The translations under genes were made by a program, and so were the position numbers. Of a stretch of 64,000 nucleotides of DNA, positions 1-7,492 are shown piece by piece. Source of the DNA: Firmicutes bacterium UBA5389 (GTDB lineage: Bacteria; Bacillota; DTU025); the NCBI GenBank assembly GCA_002409965.1, contig DHON01000122.1, forward strand, positions 542 through 64,541. The letters run 5' to 3'. Numbering within the stretch: the stretch's first letter is position 1; the number at the start of each line of letters is the position of its first letter. The notes beneath the pieces are model-generated. The model was not told the DNA's origin. It did no database searches and saw only the letters and a list, made by a program, of their open reading frames with translations.

Positions 1-32
1 GAAATCCGGTCGCAGAAGGGCTCGCGCCGCGT

Positions 33-69
33 GCGGGCCGCCGGCGCAAAGAGGAGCGCCGCGGCCCGC
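33..69. terminator. GC-rich hairpin, probable terminator of an upstream gene outside the window
   Basis: The left arm (33-47, GCGGGCCGCCGGCGC) pairs with 56-69 apart from one missing G, around an 8-nt A/G-rich loop (aaagagga). It is followed by pyrimidine-rich sequence (gctctctttc) rather than a pure T run. The same hairpin, with a perfect 15-bp stem and almost the same loop, occurs after efp at 31807-31844. It is either a conserved terminator design or a small dispersed repeat. Confidence 0.55.
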
Positions 70-157
70 CGCTCTCTTTCGGCCTGGGATGGCTTGCCCA
101 GAGCCGCGCGGGGGAAGAATACGACTCAGAGGAGCGCGCACACGCTACGCTCTGAAC

Positions 158-203
158 GCATGTGCGCTGATGCATGTGCGCTGATGCATGTGCGCTGATG
201 CAT
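158..203. repeat. Three tandem 14-bp repeats (gcatgtgcgctgat)
   Basis: Three exact copies at 158-171, 172-185 and 186-199 are followed by a partial gcat. The array ends two bases before the -35 element of the Hint-gene promoter. It could be an upstream regulator-binding array or simple slippage; nothing in the sequence decides between them. It has no spacers, so it is not CRISPR. Confidence 0.8.
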
Positions 204-204
204 C

Positions 205-233
205 TTGAAAGCCGAGCCGCATGGTGCTATACT
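205..233 (+). promoter_or_regulatory. Sigma-A-type promoter of the Hint-domain gene
   Basis: TTGAAA (205-210), a 17-nt spacer and TATACT (228-233) with a TGC extension just upstream. Transcription would begin near 240, which rules out the upstream GTG-like starts and supports the ATG at 257. Confidence 0.7.
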
Positions 234-256
234 GCGCCTGCCGGAGGGGATGTTTT

Positions 257-763
257 ATGCATAGTTGCTTGCCGGAGAACACAGTATTGCTCATCAAGGA
301 CTCCACAGGTGAAGTCAGGCGTATGACGCTTTGCTATTTTGACGGGATGCTCGATGGGGAACCGGATTATCCCGCCCTCGAAAGCGTGAAAGTGCTGGGC
401 CGGAGTGGCTGGACCGAGTTCGTCTCCGTCAGCCGAAGGCGCCTGTGGGAGGGCGAGGAGCTGTTTTGCATTCGCACGCGGTCCGGGCACGTCACGCTCA
501 CCGGTGACCACGAGATGGTGGTGAAGCGAGGCATGGACGACCTCGTAGTCGCCGCGAAAGACATCGGTACAGGGGATGCGGCAATGATGTTCGAACAGCC
601 GGCACTGGGCAAGAGTGCGCGTCCCGTCGGCGAGGCGCCGATGTTCAGGCCTCTTGGGGTACTGTCGGTGATCAGATCAGCCGGCTACGGCGGGGCGGTC
701 TATCAGGTCGAGACTGCCGACCACAGTCTGGTCGCCAGCGGTTTCTTGACGCGCACGGTATAG
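257..763 (+). CDS. Stand-alone Hint (Hedgehog/intein)-domain protein
   Basis: This 168-aa protein looks like one free-standing Hint domain. It opens with CLPENTVLLIKD four residues from the start, like the first block of inteins with their N-terminal Cys. It then has TLTGDHEMVVKRG in the place of the intein block-B T-x-x-H motif, and ends VYQVETADHSLVASGFLTRTV-like, matching the last Hint strand. The His-Asn pair and the following Cys/Ser/Thr that inteins need for C-terminal cleavage are absent (it ends LTRTV), and there are no exteins or endonuclease insert. The ATG at 257 has GGAGGGG 7-14 nt upstream and lies below a good promoter. A perfect hairpin follows the gene. Its function is unknown: splicing is not expected, but N-terminal thioester chemistry at Cys4 remains possible. 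Confidence 0.7.
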   Translation: MHSCLPENTVLLIKDSTGEVRRMTLCYFDGMLDGEPDYPALESVKVLGRSGWTEFVSVSRRRLWEGEELFCIRTRSGHVTLTGDHEMVVKRGMDDLVVAAKDIGTGDAAMMFEQPALGKSARPVGEAPMFRPLGVLSVIRSAGYGGAVYQVETADHSLVASGFLTRTV

Positions 764-794
764 CCGTCCTCCGCAGGCCGTCCTGTGCAGATCG

Positions 795-834
795 CCGCAG
801 GCTGGGAGCCCACCAGGCGGCTCCCAGCCTGCGG
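795..834 (+). terminator. Perfect 16-bp hairpin after the Hint gene
   Basis: The arms 795-810 and 819-834 (CCGCAGGCTGGGAGCC and its complement) enclose the loop caccaggc. There is no U tract. The position 30 bp after the stop codon of the Hint gene suggests transcription termination or mRNA 3'-end protection. The rest of 764-986 shows only a weak TATGAT at 860-865 that could serve the next gene. Confidence 0.6.
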
Positions 835-986
835 TCGGTCGTCGAGGCTCGATGCGCGGTATGATATGATGGTGGACAGGGCGGGGGTCGCCATGTGTGT
901 GGCTGTCCCTGTGGCCATTCCCCCCGCGTTAGGCTGTCATGCACGTGAATCGATGCATGCGACAGGTGTGAAGGGCAGAGACCGCC

Positions 987-2270
987 ATGCGGATTCCAGT
1001 GTGGGCTACTCCAAAACGCAGACGCCCAAGGCTTGAGGAACGCACGCCTGCAGAGCGTGCCCAAAAACGTTTTGCGAAGGCTGCGGCAGTGGTTCTGGTC
1101 GCAGTGCTTTCGTATTCGCTCTTTGCCGCGGTTCGCCCGGCCATCATGATGCGCTCGGGCGAGGCCGCTCAGGCCTGTTCGGGGTGGATTGAGATGTCCT
1201 TTCCGGGCAGCGCAATAATCGTCCGCGACGAGCGCATCGTGGCCACTCCTATCAGCGGCATAGTCCATTTTGTCGCGCGGAGCGGCGAGCGAGTGGCGGC
1301 CGGCGCGGTTGTGGCCGAGGTGCGCGATTCAGTCGCTGCTGAGGCCGCGGAGCCGGAGTCCCTGCGGGTCCAGGAAGAGATCGATCGGTCTGTGCAGGAA
1401 TCCGCCTTGCGCGAGAGGCGTGAGAGCGAACGCCTCTCTGCCGTCCGAGTCCAGATTGCCATCAAGGAGGCCGAACTCTGCGCGTACGCTGATCGCAAGG
1501 ACGCCAAGAACGTCAACAGGCTCCACGCTGAGCTGGCCGAACTCCGGCAGCGGGAAGCTTCCGCCGCTGACGCGCTCGCCCGGATCCAGGAAGAGGCGCG
1601 CGCCGCCTCTGCCGCCGTCGCCGAGGCCAAGCGCCGATCCGATAGAGCCGCCACTCGCGCTCTAGCTGTGCTGCGGGCTTTTGGCGCGTCTGTCATAAGC
1701 ACTCACATCGATGGTCTGGAGGGCGTGTACAGCCCAAGCGGCATCGACCTTCTTGGAATATCCCCCGCTGACTACACCCCGTATACCCGCGATTGCTCCG
1801 AAGGCGACTCAGTCGCAGCGGGGACTGCGGTTTTCCGAGAGGTTCAGAACTTCCGCACTCATCTGCTGGTGTTCGCGGACATGCCTGAGCCCGCCGCGCC
1901 GGGCGCTGGTCGCAGGGTGCGCGTGCGCTTCCCCAGGCTTGCCACCGAAGCCGTTCCCGCCACCGTTATCGGCAGTCGCCGGCGTCCGGACATGGGCGCT
2001 GACACCTGGGCTTTTCACATTGCGCTCGACCGCTACGCCACTACCCTCACCGACTTGCGCTCGGAGGACATCGCGCTTGTGACCGAGCACGTGTCGGGGG
2101 TGGTGATCCCTATCTCGGCTCTGGCCCCGAGAGGCGATGACGACGGCGTGTGGTTGCTCAGGACCAATCGGTTCGTCTGGCGCGCAGTGACCGTGCTCGG
2201 CGCGAACGAGCAGGAAGCGGCGGTCGAGGGAATCCGAGAGGGCGATCGGGTCCTTATCAGGCCGCGGTAG
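987..2270 (+). CDS. HlyD-like membrane-fusion/adaptor protein
   Basis: This 427-aa protein has a short basic N-terminus, one membrane segment at about residues 33-50, a barrel-sandwich half around ISGIVHFVARSGERV (about 88-105), a long Arg/Glu/Ala-rich coiled coil at about 120-225, and a second beta-rich half. That order is typical of HlyD/MacA-type adaptors, which link an inner-membrane transporter to the outside. No ABC transporter or outer-membrane factor lies beside it. Instead it sits directly before yggS-ylmH-divIVA, a position where several clostridial genomes also carry an HlyD-like gene, so a role in division or envelope biogenesis is as likely as export. The Shine-Dalgarno (AAGGGC) is weak and rather far from the ATG. 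Confidence 0.7.
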   Translation: MRIPVWATPKRRRPRLEERTPAERAQKRFAKAAAVVLVAVLSYSLFAAVRPAIMMRSGEAAQACSGWIEMSFPGSAIIVRDERIVATPISGIVHFVARSGERVAAGAVVAEVRDSVAAEAAEPESLRVQEEIDRSVQESALRERRESERLSAVRVQIAIKEAELCAYADRKDAKNVNRLHAELAELRQREASAADALARIQEEARAASAAVAEAKRRSDRAATRALAVLRAFGASVISTHIDGLEGVYSPSGIDLLGISPADYTPYTRDCSEGDSVAAGTAVFREVQNFRTHLLVFADMPEPAAPGAGRRVRVRFPRLATEAVPATVIGSRRRPDMGADTWAFHIALDRYATTLTDLRSEDIALVTEHVSGVVIPISALAPRGDDDGVWLLRTNRFVWRAVTVLGANEQEAAVEGIREGDRVLIRPR

Positions 2271-2322
2271 AGGAATCGGCAGCACAGCGGAGAATACCTA
2301 GCCTGATACGAGGTGGGAACAG

Positions 2323-3009
2323 TTGTCGTCTATCTCCGATAATCTTCAATGTATACTTGATAACATCGCCGCGTCCGCCGCGCGAGCGGGCCGGGATCCA
2401 TCCGAGGTCCGGGTGGTCGCCGTGACTAAGAACGTGGACGCGGCCAGGATATGCAGTCTGATGTCGGTCGGCGTTCGGGACTTCGGCGAAAACCGGGTGC
2501 AGGAGGCGGCCGAGAAGATGCCGCTGGTGCCGGGGTCGCCTACGTGGCACCTTGTGGGGCACTTACAGCGCAACAAGGCCCGGCACGCTGTGGAGTTGTT
2601 CTCCGTGATCCATTCCCTCGACAGCCTTGAGCTCGCTGCGGAACTCGACCGGAGGTGCGCGGCGAGCGGGGTCTCAGTCGATGCGTTGTTGCAGGTCAAC
2701 ATATCCGGGGAGTCCACCAAGCATGGAGTCGCGCCTGACGCGACAGCCAGCATGCTTCGGGAGATGCCCCGGTTCGAGCATCTGCGGATCCTAGGCCTGA
2801 TGACCATGGCTCCGTATTCGGATGACCCGGAGGACGCCCGGGTTTGGTTTCGGGCCGCGCGCCGTCTGGCCGGCGAGCTTTCAGCCCTTCAACTGAGCAA
2901 CGTTGCCATGGACGAGCTGTCTATGGGGATGTCCGGCGACTATCAGGTGGCTGTGGAAGAAGGTTCGACCATCGTGAGAATCGGGACGGCGATATTCGGT
3001 CGGAGGTGA
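2323..3009 (+). CDS. yggS: YggS/YlmE family PLP homeostasis protein
   Basis: This 228-aa protein is full length for the family. It has the PLP-binding lysine in VAVTKN (K36), DFGENRVQE at about 51-59, HLVGHLQRNK, the GLMTM strand and the C-terminal IGTAIFGRR that closes the TIM-barrel phosphate site. The family binds pyridoxal phosphate without a known catalytic reaction and keeps cellular vitamin B6 and amino-acid pools balanced. The TTG start at 2323 follows GAGGTGGGAACAG. The next gene begins five bases after the stop. In Bacillus this gene is ylmE, followed by sepF and ylmG, but here ylmH comes next. Confidence 0.93.
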   Translation: MSSISDNLQCILDNIAASAARAGRDPSEVRVVAVTKNVDAARICSLMSVGVRDFGENRVQEAAEKMPLVPGSPTWHLVGHLQRNKARHAVELFSVIHSLDSLELAAELDRRCAASGVSVDALLQVNISGESTKHGVAPDATASMLREMPRFEHLRILGLMTMAPYSDDPEDARVWFRAARRLAGELSALQLSNVAMDELSMGMSGDYQVAVEEGSTIVRIGTAIFGRR

Positions 3010-3013
3010 GCGT

Positions 3014-3796
3014 ATGGATCCGGAATCTCGGGCGCGCGAGGCCGCACGCGAGGCCATTGAATCCAGCTCTCCTGTCTCTCTGGGTTTCCTCGAGCCCGAA
3101 GAGCAGGAAGCTGTTGCTTTCGCGCTTTCGACCGCCGCCGACGTCGTCGTGAAGCGCTACGGGGGATACCGGGGAGCGACCCGCAGGAAGACCGTAGTGA
3201 TGCCGGCGTACTACATCGACGAAGCCTATGATCCGGCAGTGTCGTTCTTCGCCATTCGCGGCGGCATCGTCACAGGCGATGGGGGTCGCGAGGCCGCCGA
3301 GGCGTCCCTGCGCGCGATGGGCATCCCTCGCGAGCATGTCGGCGATGTGTTCTGGGCCGGCCGCGAATGGCAGGGCATCATCGATGGGCAGGTCTTCGAC
3401 GGTGTTGACCAGCGTGGGCGTGCGCGCGCTTTGGGCGATCTGGCGCAGCTGGACCCGGCAGAGGTCTCCTATCCTGGCCAGGCGCCCAAGACTATGCGCG
3501 TCACCGTGGCTTCCATGCGCCTCGACGCAGTGGCGGGGGCTGGCTTTCCGGCGTCCCGTACTCGCCTGGCACAGGAGATTCGGGTCGGCAGGTTGCGAGT
3601 CAATGGCGTGACCGTGGATTCTCCCGCCGCCCGCATATCAGAGGGGGATGTGATTGTCTGCCGCGGGCGCGGCAGGCTCGTTGTTGAAGAGGTCGCCGGC
3701 GCCACAAAGCGCGGGCGCATCTTGCTGGTTCTCACGCGCTACTCTATGCACCTACCTAACCCCGGGGAGGAGGGCGGAAATGCTTACGCCACTTGA
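3014..3796 (+). CDS. ylmH: YlmH-type S4-domain RNA-binding protein
   Basis: This 260-aa protein has an N-terminal YlmH region (EPEEQEAVAFALSTAADVVVKRYGGY near residues 26-50, MPAYYIDEAYDPAVSFFAI near 62-80) and an S4 RNA-binding domain at about 180-240 (TRLAQEIRVGRLRVNG). YlmH proteins bind stalled large ribosomal subunits and nascent-chain-tRNA in Gram-positive quality control, and the gene is a standard partner of divIVA. Its 3' end overlaps the divIVA start by 17 bp, so the two are translationally coupled. The same window encodes RqcH (minus strand, 8.6-10.6 kb), the other main factor of that pathway. Confidence 0.9.
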   Translation: MDPESRAREAAREAIESSSPVSLGFLEPEEQEAVAFALSTAADVVVKRYGGYRGATRRKTVVMPAYYIDEAYDPAVSFFAIRGGIVTGDGGREAAEASLRAMGIPREHVGDVFWAGREWQGIIDGQVFDGVDQRGRARALGDLAQLDPAEVSYPGQAPKTMRVTVASMRLDAVAGAGFPASRTRLAQEIRVGRLRVNGVTVDSPAARISEGDVIVCRGRGRLVVEEVAGATKRGRILLVLTRYSMHLPNPGEEGGNAYAT

Positions 3797-4277
3797 AGTA
3801 CATTCCAAACAGTTTACAACCAGGTTCGGGCGGTACAGCGTGGCTGAGGTGGACGACTTTCTGGACCTGGTGGGCCAGAGCTACGATCAGCTCTACCGCG
3901 AGAACGCAGAACTCAAGGAGAGACTCCGCGCTTTCTCGGAGAAGCCGCCGCAGCAGGACTCGGGCGATATCGGCGAGACGCTCAAACAGACCCTGCTCTT
4001 GGCGCAGAAGGCTTCCGAGGACGCCCGCCGCAACGCTGAGGAGAAGGCCCGTCTGATCGTGGAGAACGCCGAACGGGAGGCGGCCGCTGTGCTCGATCGC
4101 GTCCAGGAGAGGGTGCGCGGGCAGGAGCAGCGTCTGGAGGATCTCGTGGCGCAGTACGGCACTCTGCGGGCCCGCATGAAGGCCATGCTGGACGCGTATC
4201 TCGAGATGCTAGAAGATTCAGGGTCGGATCTGTCGGACGCGCAGCGCAGCTCGCTGCGGGATCCGCGGCGGGAGTAG
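3780..4277 (+). CDS. divIVA: DivIVA cell-division/polar scaffold protein
   Basis: This 165-aa protein begins MLTPLEVHSKQFTTRFGRYS, the DivIVA membrane-binding N-terminus with its conserved aromatic and basic residues. VAEVDDFLDLV and an almost uninterrupted coiled coil from about 30 to 150 follow. DivIVA binds negatively curved membrane and marks septa and poles; in sporulating Bacillota it also tethers chromosome origins. The ATG at 3780 has an excellent GGGGAGGAGGGCGG ribosome site. An in-frame start further upstream is possible on paper but would lie wholly inside ylmH. Confidence 0.93.
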   Translation: MLTPLEVHSKQFTTRFGRYSVAEVDDFLDLVGQSYDQLYRENAELKERLRAFSEKPPQQDSGDIGETLKQTLLLAQKASEDARRNAEEKARLIVENAEREAAAVLDRVQERVRGQEQRLEDLVAQYGTLRARMKAMLDAYLEMLEDSGSDLSDAQRSSLRDPRRE

Positions 4278-4321
4278 AACCGGCGCGGCCCGGGCAGCCT
4301 ACACCGTGCGAGGTGTAGCGC

Positions 4322-4630
4322 TTGCGCAGGAAACCCGGGGCCCGTGCCCGCGGGAACTCTCTCGTGCCGAGAATCGTTGAACTCTCAAGAAGGCTCGAGG
4401 AGTCCAGCATCGCCGAGTACGTCGAGTTCATGCGGAACCCCCGCCGTGTCATATGGTCTAACTTTCTGGGTGGCATGGCGCGGGGGTTCGGTTTTGCCGT
4501 GGGGGCGTCGGTACTCGCCGCTGTCTTCCTATATCTCCTGTCTGCCATCATCTCGCTGAATATCCCCATAATCGGCAGGTTTGTCTCGGAGATAGTCAAG
4601 TTCGTCGAAGAGCACCGAGGGCTGAGATAG
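4322..4630 (+). CDS. DUF5665-type small membrane protein
   Basis: This 102-aa protein has a basic N-terminus, an amphipathic segment, then the pattern NFLGGMARGFGFAVGASVLA and a second hydrophobic stretch ending NIPIIGRFVSEIVKFVEEH. That gene-size and G-rich first membrane helix fit DUF5665, a family of uncharacterised Firmicute membrane proteins. It starts at TTG 4322 behind GAGGTGTAG and ends on a TAG that overlaps a GTG of the next gene. The function is not known; its neighbours hint at envelope or division work. Confidence 0.7.
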   Translation: MRRKPGARARGNSLVPRIVELSRRLEESSIAEYVEFMRNPRRVIWSNFLGGMARGFGFAVGASVLAAVFLYLLSAIISLNIPIIGRFVSEIVKFVEEHRGLR

Positions 4631-4656
4631 TGGGGGGCGAAGGCGGAGGCGGTGGG

Positions 4657-5223
4657 ATGGACTCCCAGACGCTGGGCATTTACCGAAGGAAACTACTGAG
4701 GGCGAAGGAGCGCGCTGAATCCCGAATCACGCTGCTTGAAGAGACGTCCGGCTTCGACCGTCCTGAATCCGATTGGGCAGGCGAGCTGTCGAGCTACGAT
4801 AACCATACCGCCGATGCCGGCTCTGCGCTGGAGATGCGCTCTATCAACCTTGGCCTCATAAACCACAGCGAGGACACGCTTGCGCAGATCGATGCGGCAC
4901 TTTGCAGGGTGGAGCAGGGGAGTTACGGGAAGTGCGTCCAGTGCGACCGGGAGATACCTCTGGAGCGATTGGATGCCATTCCATGGGCTGCAAGCTGTGC
5001 GCGGTGCGGGGTCAGGCAGCCCTCGTCTGCCGGCATGGGGAATGCCAGGCCCATTGAGGAAGAGGTCATTCGTCCACCGTTTGGGGGCGTCGATCCAGGC
5101 AGGGCATACGATGATCCGGGAGTGCACGGCGAGGACATCTGGGACGCCCTGGCCTCCTACGGCAATGCCAACAGCCCCCAGGACGACGAGGCCGGCCATT
5201 CGGGCGGCCCGGATTCGCACTGA
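4657..5223 (+). CDS. DksA/TraR C4 zinc-finger protein (YteA-like)
   Basis: This 188-aa protein starts with a helical coiled coil (residues about 5-95) containing DNHTADAGSALEMRS. A four-cysteine zinc finger follows: CVQCDREIPLERLDAIPWA, then CARC, as in DksA/TraR/YteA proteins. Firmicute members with this layout are annotated as sporulation- or stress-associated; some DksA relatives act in the RNA polymerase secondary channel. The ATG at 4657 with GGAGG 8 nt upstream is preferred over the GTG at 4630, which would add a run of glycines. The C-terminal 60 residues are acidic and low in complexity. Confidence 0.82.
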   Translation: MDSQTLGIYRRKLLRAKERAESRITLLEETSGFDRPESDWAGELSSYDNHTADAGSALEMRSINLGLINHSEDTLAQIDAALCRVEQGSYGKCVQCDREIPLERLDAIPWAASCARCGVRQPSSAGMGNARPIEEEVIRPPFGGVDPGRAYDDPGVHGEDIWDALASYGNANSPQDDEAGHSGGPDSH

Positions 5224-5226
5224 TAC

Positions 5227-5250
5227 TGATGCCATGCGTTTACGGCATCA
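5227..5250 (+). terminator. Short hairpin between the zinc-finger gene and lspA
   Basis: TGATGCC (5227-5233) pairs with GGCATCA (5244-5250) around a 10-nt loop. There is no T run. It overlaps the predicted lspA -35 element, so it may be a weak terminator or a regulatory overlap. Confidence 0.35.
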
Positions 5251-5267
5251 TGCCGGTGTGCTACAAT
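5239..5267 (+). promoter_or_regulatory. Promoter candidate for lspA-lgt-rluD-capA
   Basis: TTTACG (5239-5244), a 17-nt spacer and TACAAT (5262-5267) with TGC directly upstream (extended -10). The predicted start of transcription is near 5274, about 17 nt before the lspA ATG, leaving a very short leader. Confidence 0.5.
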
Positions 5268-5290
5268 GAAGCGCGGACTTTGCGCTGGTT

Positions 5291-5752
5291 ATGGAGTGGA
5301 GGCTTGTGGCGCTATTTCTGGCATCGGCGTGGGTTGCGCTACTGGATCAGGTTACGAAATCCGTCGTCGCGCGGCGAATTCCGATGCACGGCACGGTCAC
5401 GTGCCTCGGCGGGCTCCTCCGCATAACTCACGTGCGCAATGCGGGCGCCGCATTCGGTGTCCTTCAGGGTAGGCAAACCCTGTTCATTGCGGCCGCCGCC
5501 GCGGCGGCGGTCATAGTGATACTGTGCTACCCCAGAGTGTCCGCCTCGAACTGGCCGGCTCGGCTCGGGCTCAGCCTGGGCCTTGGAGGCGCGGTGGGAA
5601 ACCTCGTCGACAGGCTGCGTTTTGGGGGCGTTGTCGATTTCCTGGAAGTCGGTCCCTGGCCAGTGTTCAATCTGGCCGACAGTGCCATCGTTGTGGGGGT
5701 CGCGCTGATCCTCTTGGGGATGTTGCGCAGCCCAGGTCGGAAGGAGGAGTAA
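5291..5752 (+). CDS. lspA: Lipoprotein signal peptidase (signal peptidase II)
   Basis: This 153-aa integral membrane aspartyl protease removes the signal peptide from diacylated prolipoproteins. It has four membrane segments and the family motifs: DQVTKSVV near residue 19, NAGAAFG, GGAVGNLVDRLRFGGVVDF with the first catalytic Asp, and FNLADSAI with the second. The ATG at 5291 lacks a clear ribosome site; GTG 5306, preceded by GGAGTGGAGG, is an alternative and would remove five residues. lgt follows at once, so the two lipoprotein-maturation steps are encoded together. Confidence 0.93.
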   Translation: MEWRLVALFLASAWVALLDQVTKSVVARRIPMHGTVTCLGGLLRITHVRNAGAAFGVLQGRQTLFIAAAAAAAVIVILCYPRVSASNWPARLGLSLGLGGAVGNLVDRLRFGGVVDFLEVGPWPVFNLADSAIVVGVALILLGMLRSPGRKEE

Positions 5753-5755
5753 CTT

Positions 5756-6541
5756 GTGCAGCCCATCCTGTTTAGTTTGTGGAAGTATCCTGTCTACTCG
5801 TGGGGGCTTTCGCTTGCCATCGCTTTCGTCATCGGAACCGTGTATGCGGCCATGTCCGGCAAGAAGAAGGGCATAGACCCCGACAACGTGATCGACCTCG
5901 CTTTGTTTGTCTGTATCGCGTCGATAATCGGGGCAAGGCTGCTCTACGTGCTGCTCAACATCGGAAGCTACGTCGATTACCCTATCAGCGTGTTTTACAT
6001 GCGCGATGGCGGGCTGTCCTACTTCGGCGGGCTCGGCGCCGGCGTCCTCGTGGGCGTGCTGTACTGCCGCAAGCAGAAGGTCTCTATAGGCAAAATGGCT
6101 GACGTCGCGGCGCCTGCCGTGGCGATCGGGTATGCCATCGTGCGCATCGGCTGCCTGCTCAATGGATGCTGCTATGGCCGGATCAGCGAAGTGCCGTGGG
6201 CGCTTGGCGCGGGGCCCGGCGGGGCGCTGCGCCATCCTACGCAGATCTACTCGGCGATCGCAAGCGTCATCATATTCTTCATACTGCGGGCGGTTGAACC
6301 CAAGAAGAAGTTCGATGGCCAGATACTCTGGCTGTATGCTGGCCTGTACTGTGTGGGCAGGTTCATAGTGGAATTCTTCCGCGTGGGCACGCGCGACTAC
6401 TTCGCGCCGCTTACCGCCACTCAGGTCCTCTGCGTGCTTCTGGCGGTTCTGGCGTTCGGCGTGGTCCGAGCCCGGGCCCGCGGAGCATCGCCGGCTGAGC
6501 CGAACAAGCCCTCGGCCGCGGGGCCTTCGGTCAAGGCCTGA
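5756..6541 (+). CDS. lgt: Prolipoprotein diacylglyceryl transferase
   Basis: This 261-aa membrane enzyme moves diacylglycerol from phosphatidylglycerol to the lipobox cysteine, the step before LspA. It shows the Lgt signature RIGCLLNGCCYG, the DGGLSYFGGLGAG loop, the HPTQIYS motif and C-terminal GRFIVEFFRVGTRD. GTG 5756 follows GGAGGAGTAACTT at ideal spacing and three bases after the lspA stop. The last 35 residues are a Pro/Ala-rich tail without known function. Confidence 0.94.
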   Translation: MQPILFSLWKYPVYSWGLSLAIAFVIGTVYAAMSGKKKGIDPDNVIDLALFVCIASIIGARLLYVLLNIGSYVDYPISVFYMRDGGLSYFGGLGAGVLVGVLYCRKQKVSIGKMADVAAPAVAIGYAIVRIGCLLNGCCYGRISEVPWALGAGPGGALRHPTQIYSAIASVIIFFILRAVEPKKKFDGQILWLYAGLYCVGRFIVEFFRVGTRDYFAPLTATQVLCVLLAVLAFGVVRARARGASPAEPNKPSAAGPSVKA

Positions 6542-6544
6542 GCA

Positions 6545-7492
6545 ATGGACGTAGTCATCTCAAGCCCTGCCGATGCTGATGCAGGCTTGAGGCTGGATGT
6601 GTACCTCGCGAAGGAGCAGGCTGCTCCTTCGCGTTCCTTTATCCAAAGACTTATAGAAGACGGCGCCGTCCGGGTAAGCGGTCGCGTGGAGACCAAACCT
6701 TCCTTCCGCGTGCGCGCAGGAGACGTCATAGAGGTGTCGCTGCCGCCGCCGCGCTCCGATCAAGTGTGTGTGTGTCCCGAGGACATCCTGGTGAAGACGC
6801 TCTATGAAGACGACGATGTGCTGGTGATCGACAAGCCTCGCGGCATGGCCGTGCACCCGGGGGCGGGCCGCAGCACCGGGACGCTGGTCAACGCGCTCCT
6901 CGGCAGGCAGATGAGCCTGTCGGGCATCGGAGGCCCCCTCAGGCCGGGCATCGTCCACCGCCTGGACCGCGACACCACAGGCGCCATGATCGTGGCCAAG
7001 AACGACCGAGCTCACCTGAAACTCGCGGCCGATTTGGCGGCGCATCACGTAGGCCGCCACTACTTGGCACTCGTGCGTGGCAACATCGTCGAGAACGAGG
7101 GGGTCATTGACGCTCCCATCGGCCGCCACGCTGTGGATCGGAGGCGGCAGGCGGTGATAGCCAATGGCAGGCGGGCGGTAACACGCTTCCGCACGATTGA
7201 AAGATACGGCGATTACACCCTGGTCCAGGCTACGTTGGAAACAGGTCGTACGCATCAGATCAGGGTACACATGCAGTACATCGGCCGACCGCTGGCCGGC
7301 GACCCGGTGTACGGCGGAGTCCGGGGCGAGCTGGGTCTTCTCGCCCAGGCCCTGCACTCCGCAAAAGTGGAGTTCACACACCCTGCCACAGGGGAGCACA
7401 TGGTGTTTGAAGCCCAGATGCCGGGAGATATGAGCGCCGCCGTGGAGTCGCTTCGGGCGCGGTCAGGCGATCAAGAGGAAGTGGGCGTATGA
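6545..7492 (+). CDS. RluD-family 23S rRNA/tRNA pseudouridine synthase
   Basis: This 315-aa protein has an N-terminal S4 domain at about 15-75 (SRSFIQRLIEDGAVRVSG) and a catalytic domain with HRLDRDTTGAMIVAKND, where D141 is the catalytic aspartate, plus the family's HQIRVHMQYIGRPLAGD stretch. It is the usual partner of lspA in Firmicutes (YlyB). The exact target uridine cannot be read from the sequence. Its stop codon overlaps the start of the next gene by four bases. Confidence 0.92.
   Translation: MDVVISSPADADAGLRLDVYLAKEQAAPSRSFIQRLIEDGAVRVSGRVETKPSFRVRAGDVIEVSLPPPRSDQVCVCPEDILVKTLYEDDDVLVIDKPRGMAVHPGAGRSTGTLVNALLGRQMSLSGIGGPLRPGIVHRLDRDTTGAMIVAKNDRAHLKLAADLAAHHVGRHYLALVRGNIVENEGVIDAPIGRHAVDRRRQAVIANGRRAVTRFRTIERYGDYTLVQATLETGRTHQIRVHMQYIGRPLAGDPVYGGVRGELGLLAQALHSAKVEFTHPATGEHMVFEAQMPGDMSAAVESLRARSGDQEEVGV

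Noticed and set aside
158..203. Possible CRISPR array
   Set aside because: The repeats are directly adjacent with no spacers and no cas genes are present.
257..763. Possible splicing intein
   Set aside because: There are no flanking exteins in frame and the C-terminal His-Asn plus nucleophile are missing. A stand-alone Hint protein is the better description.
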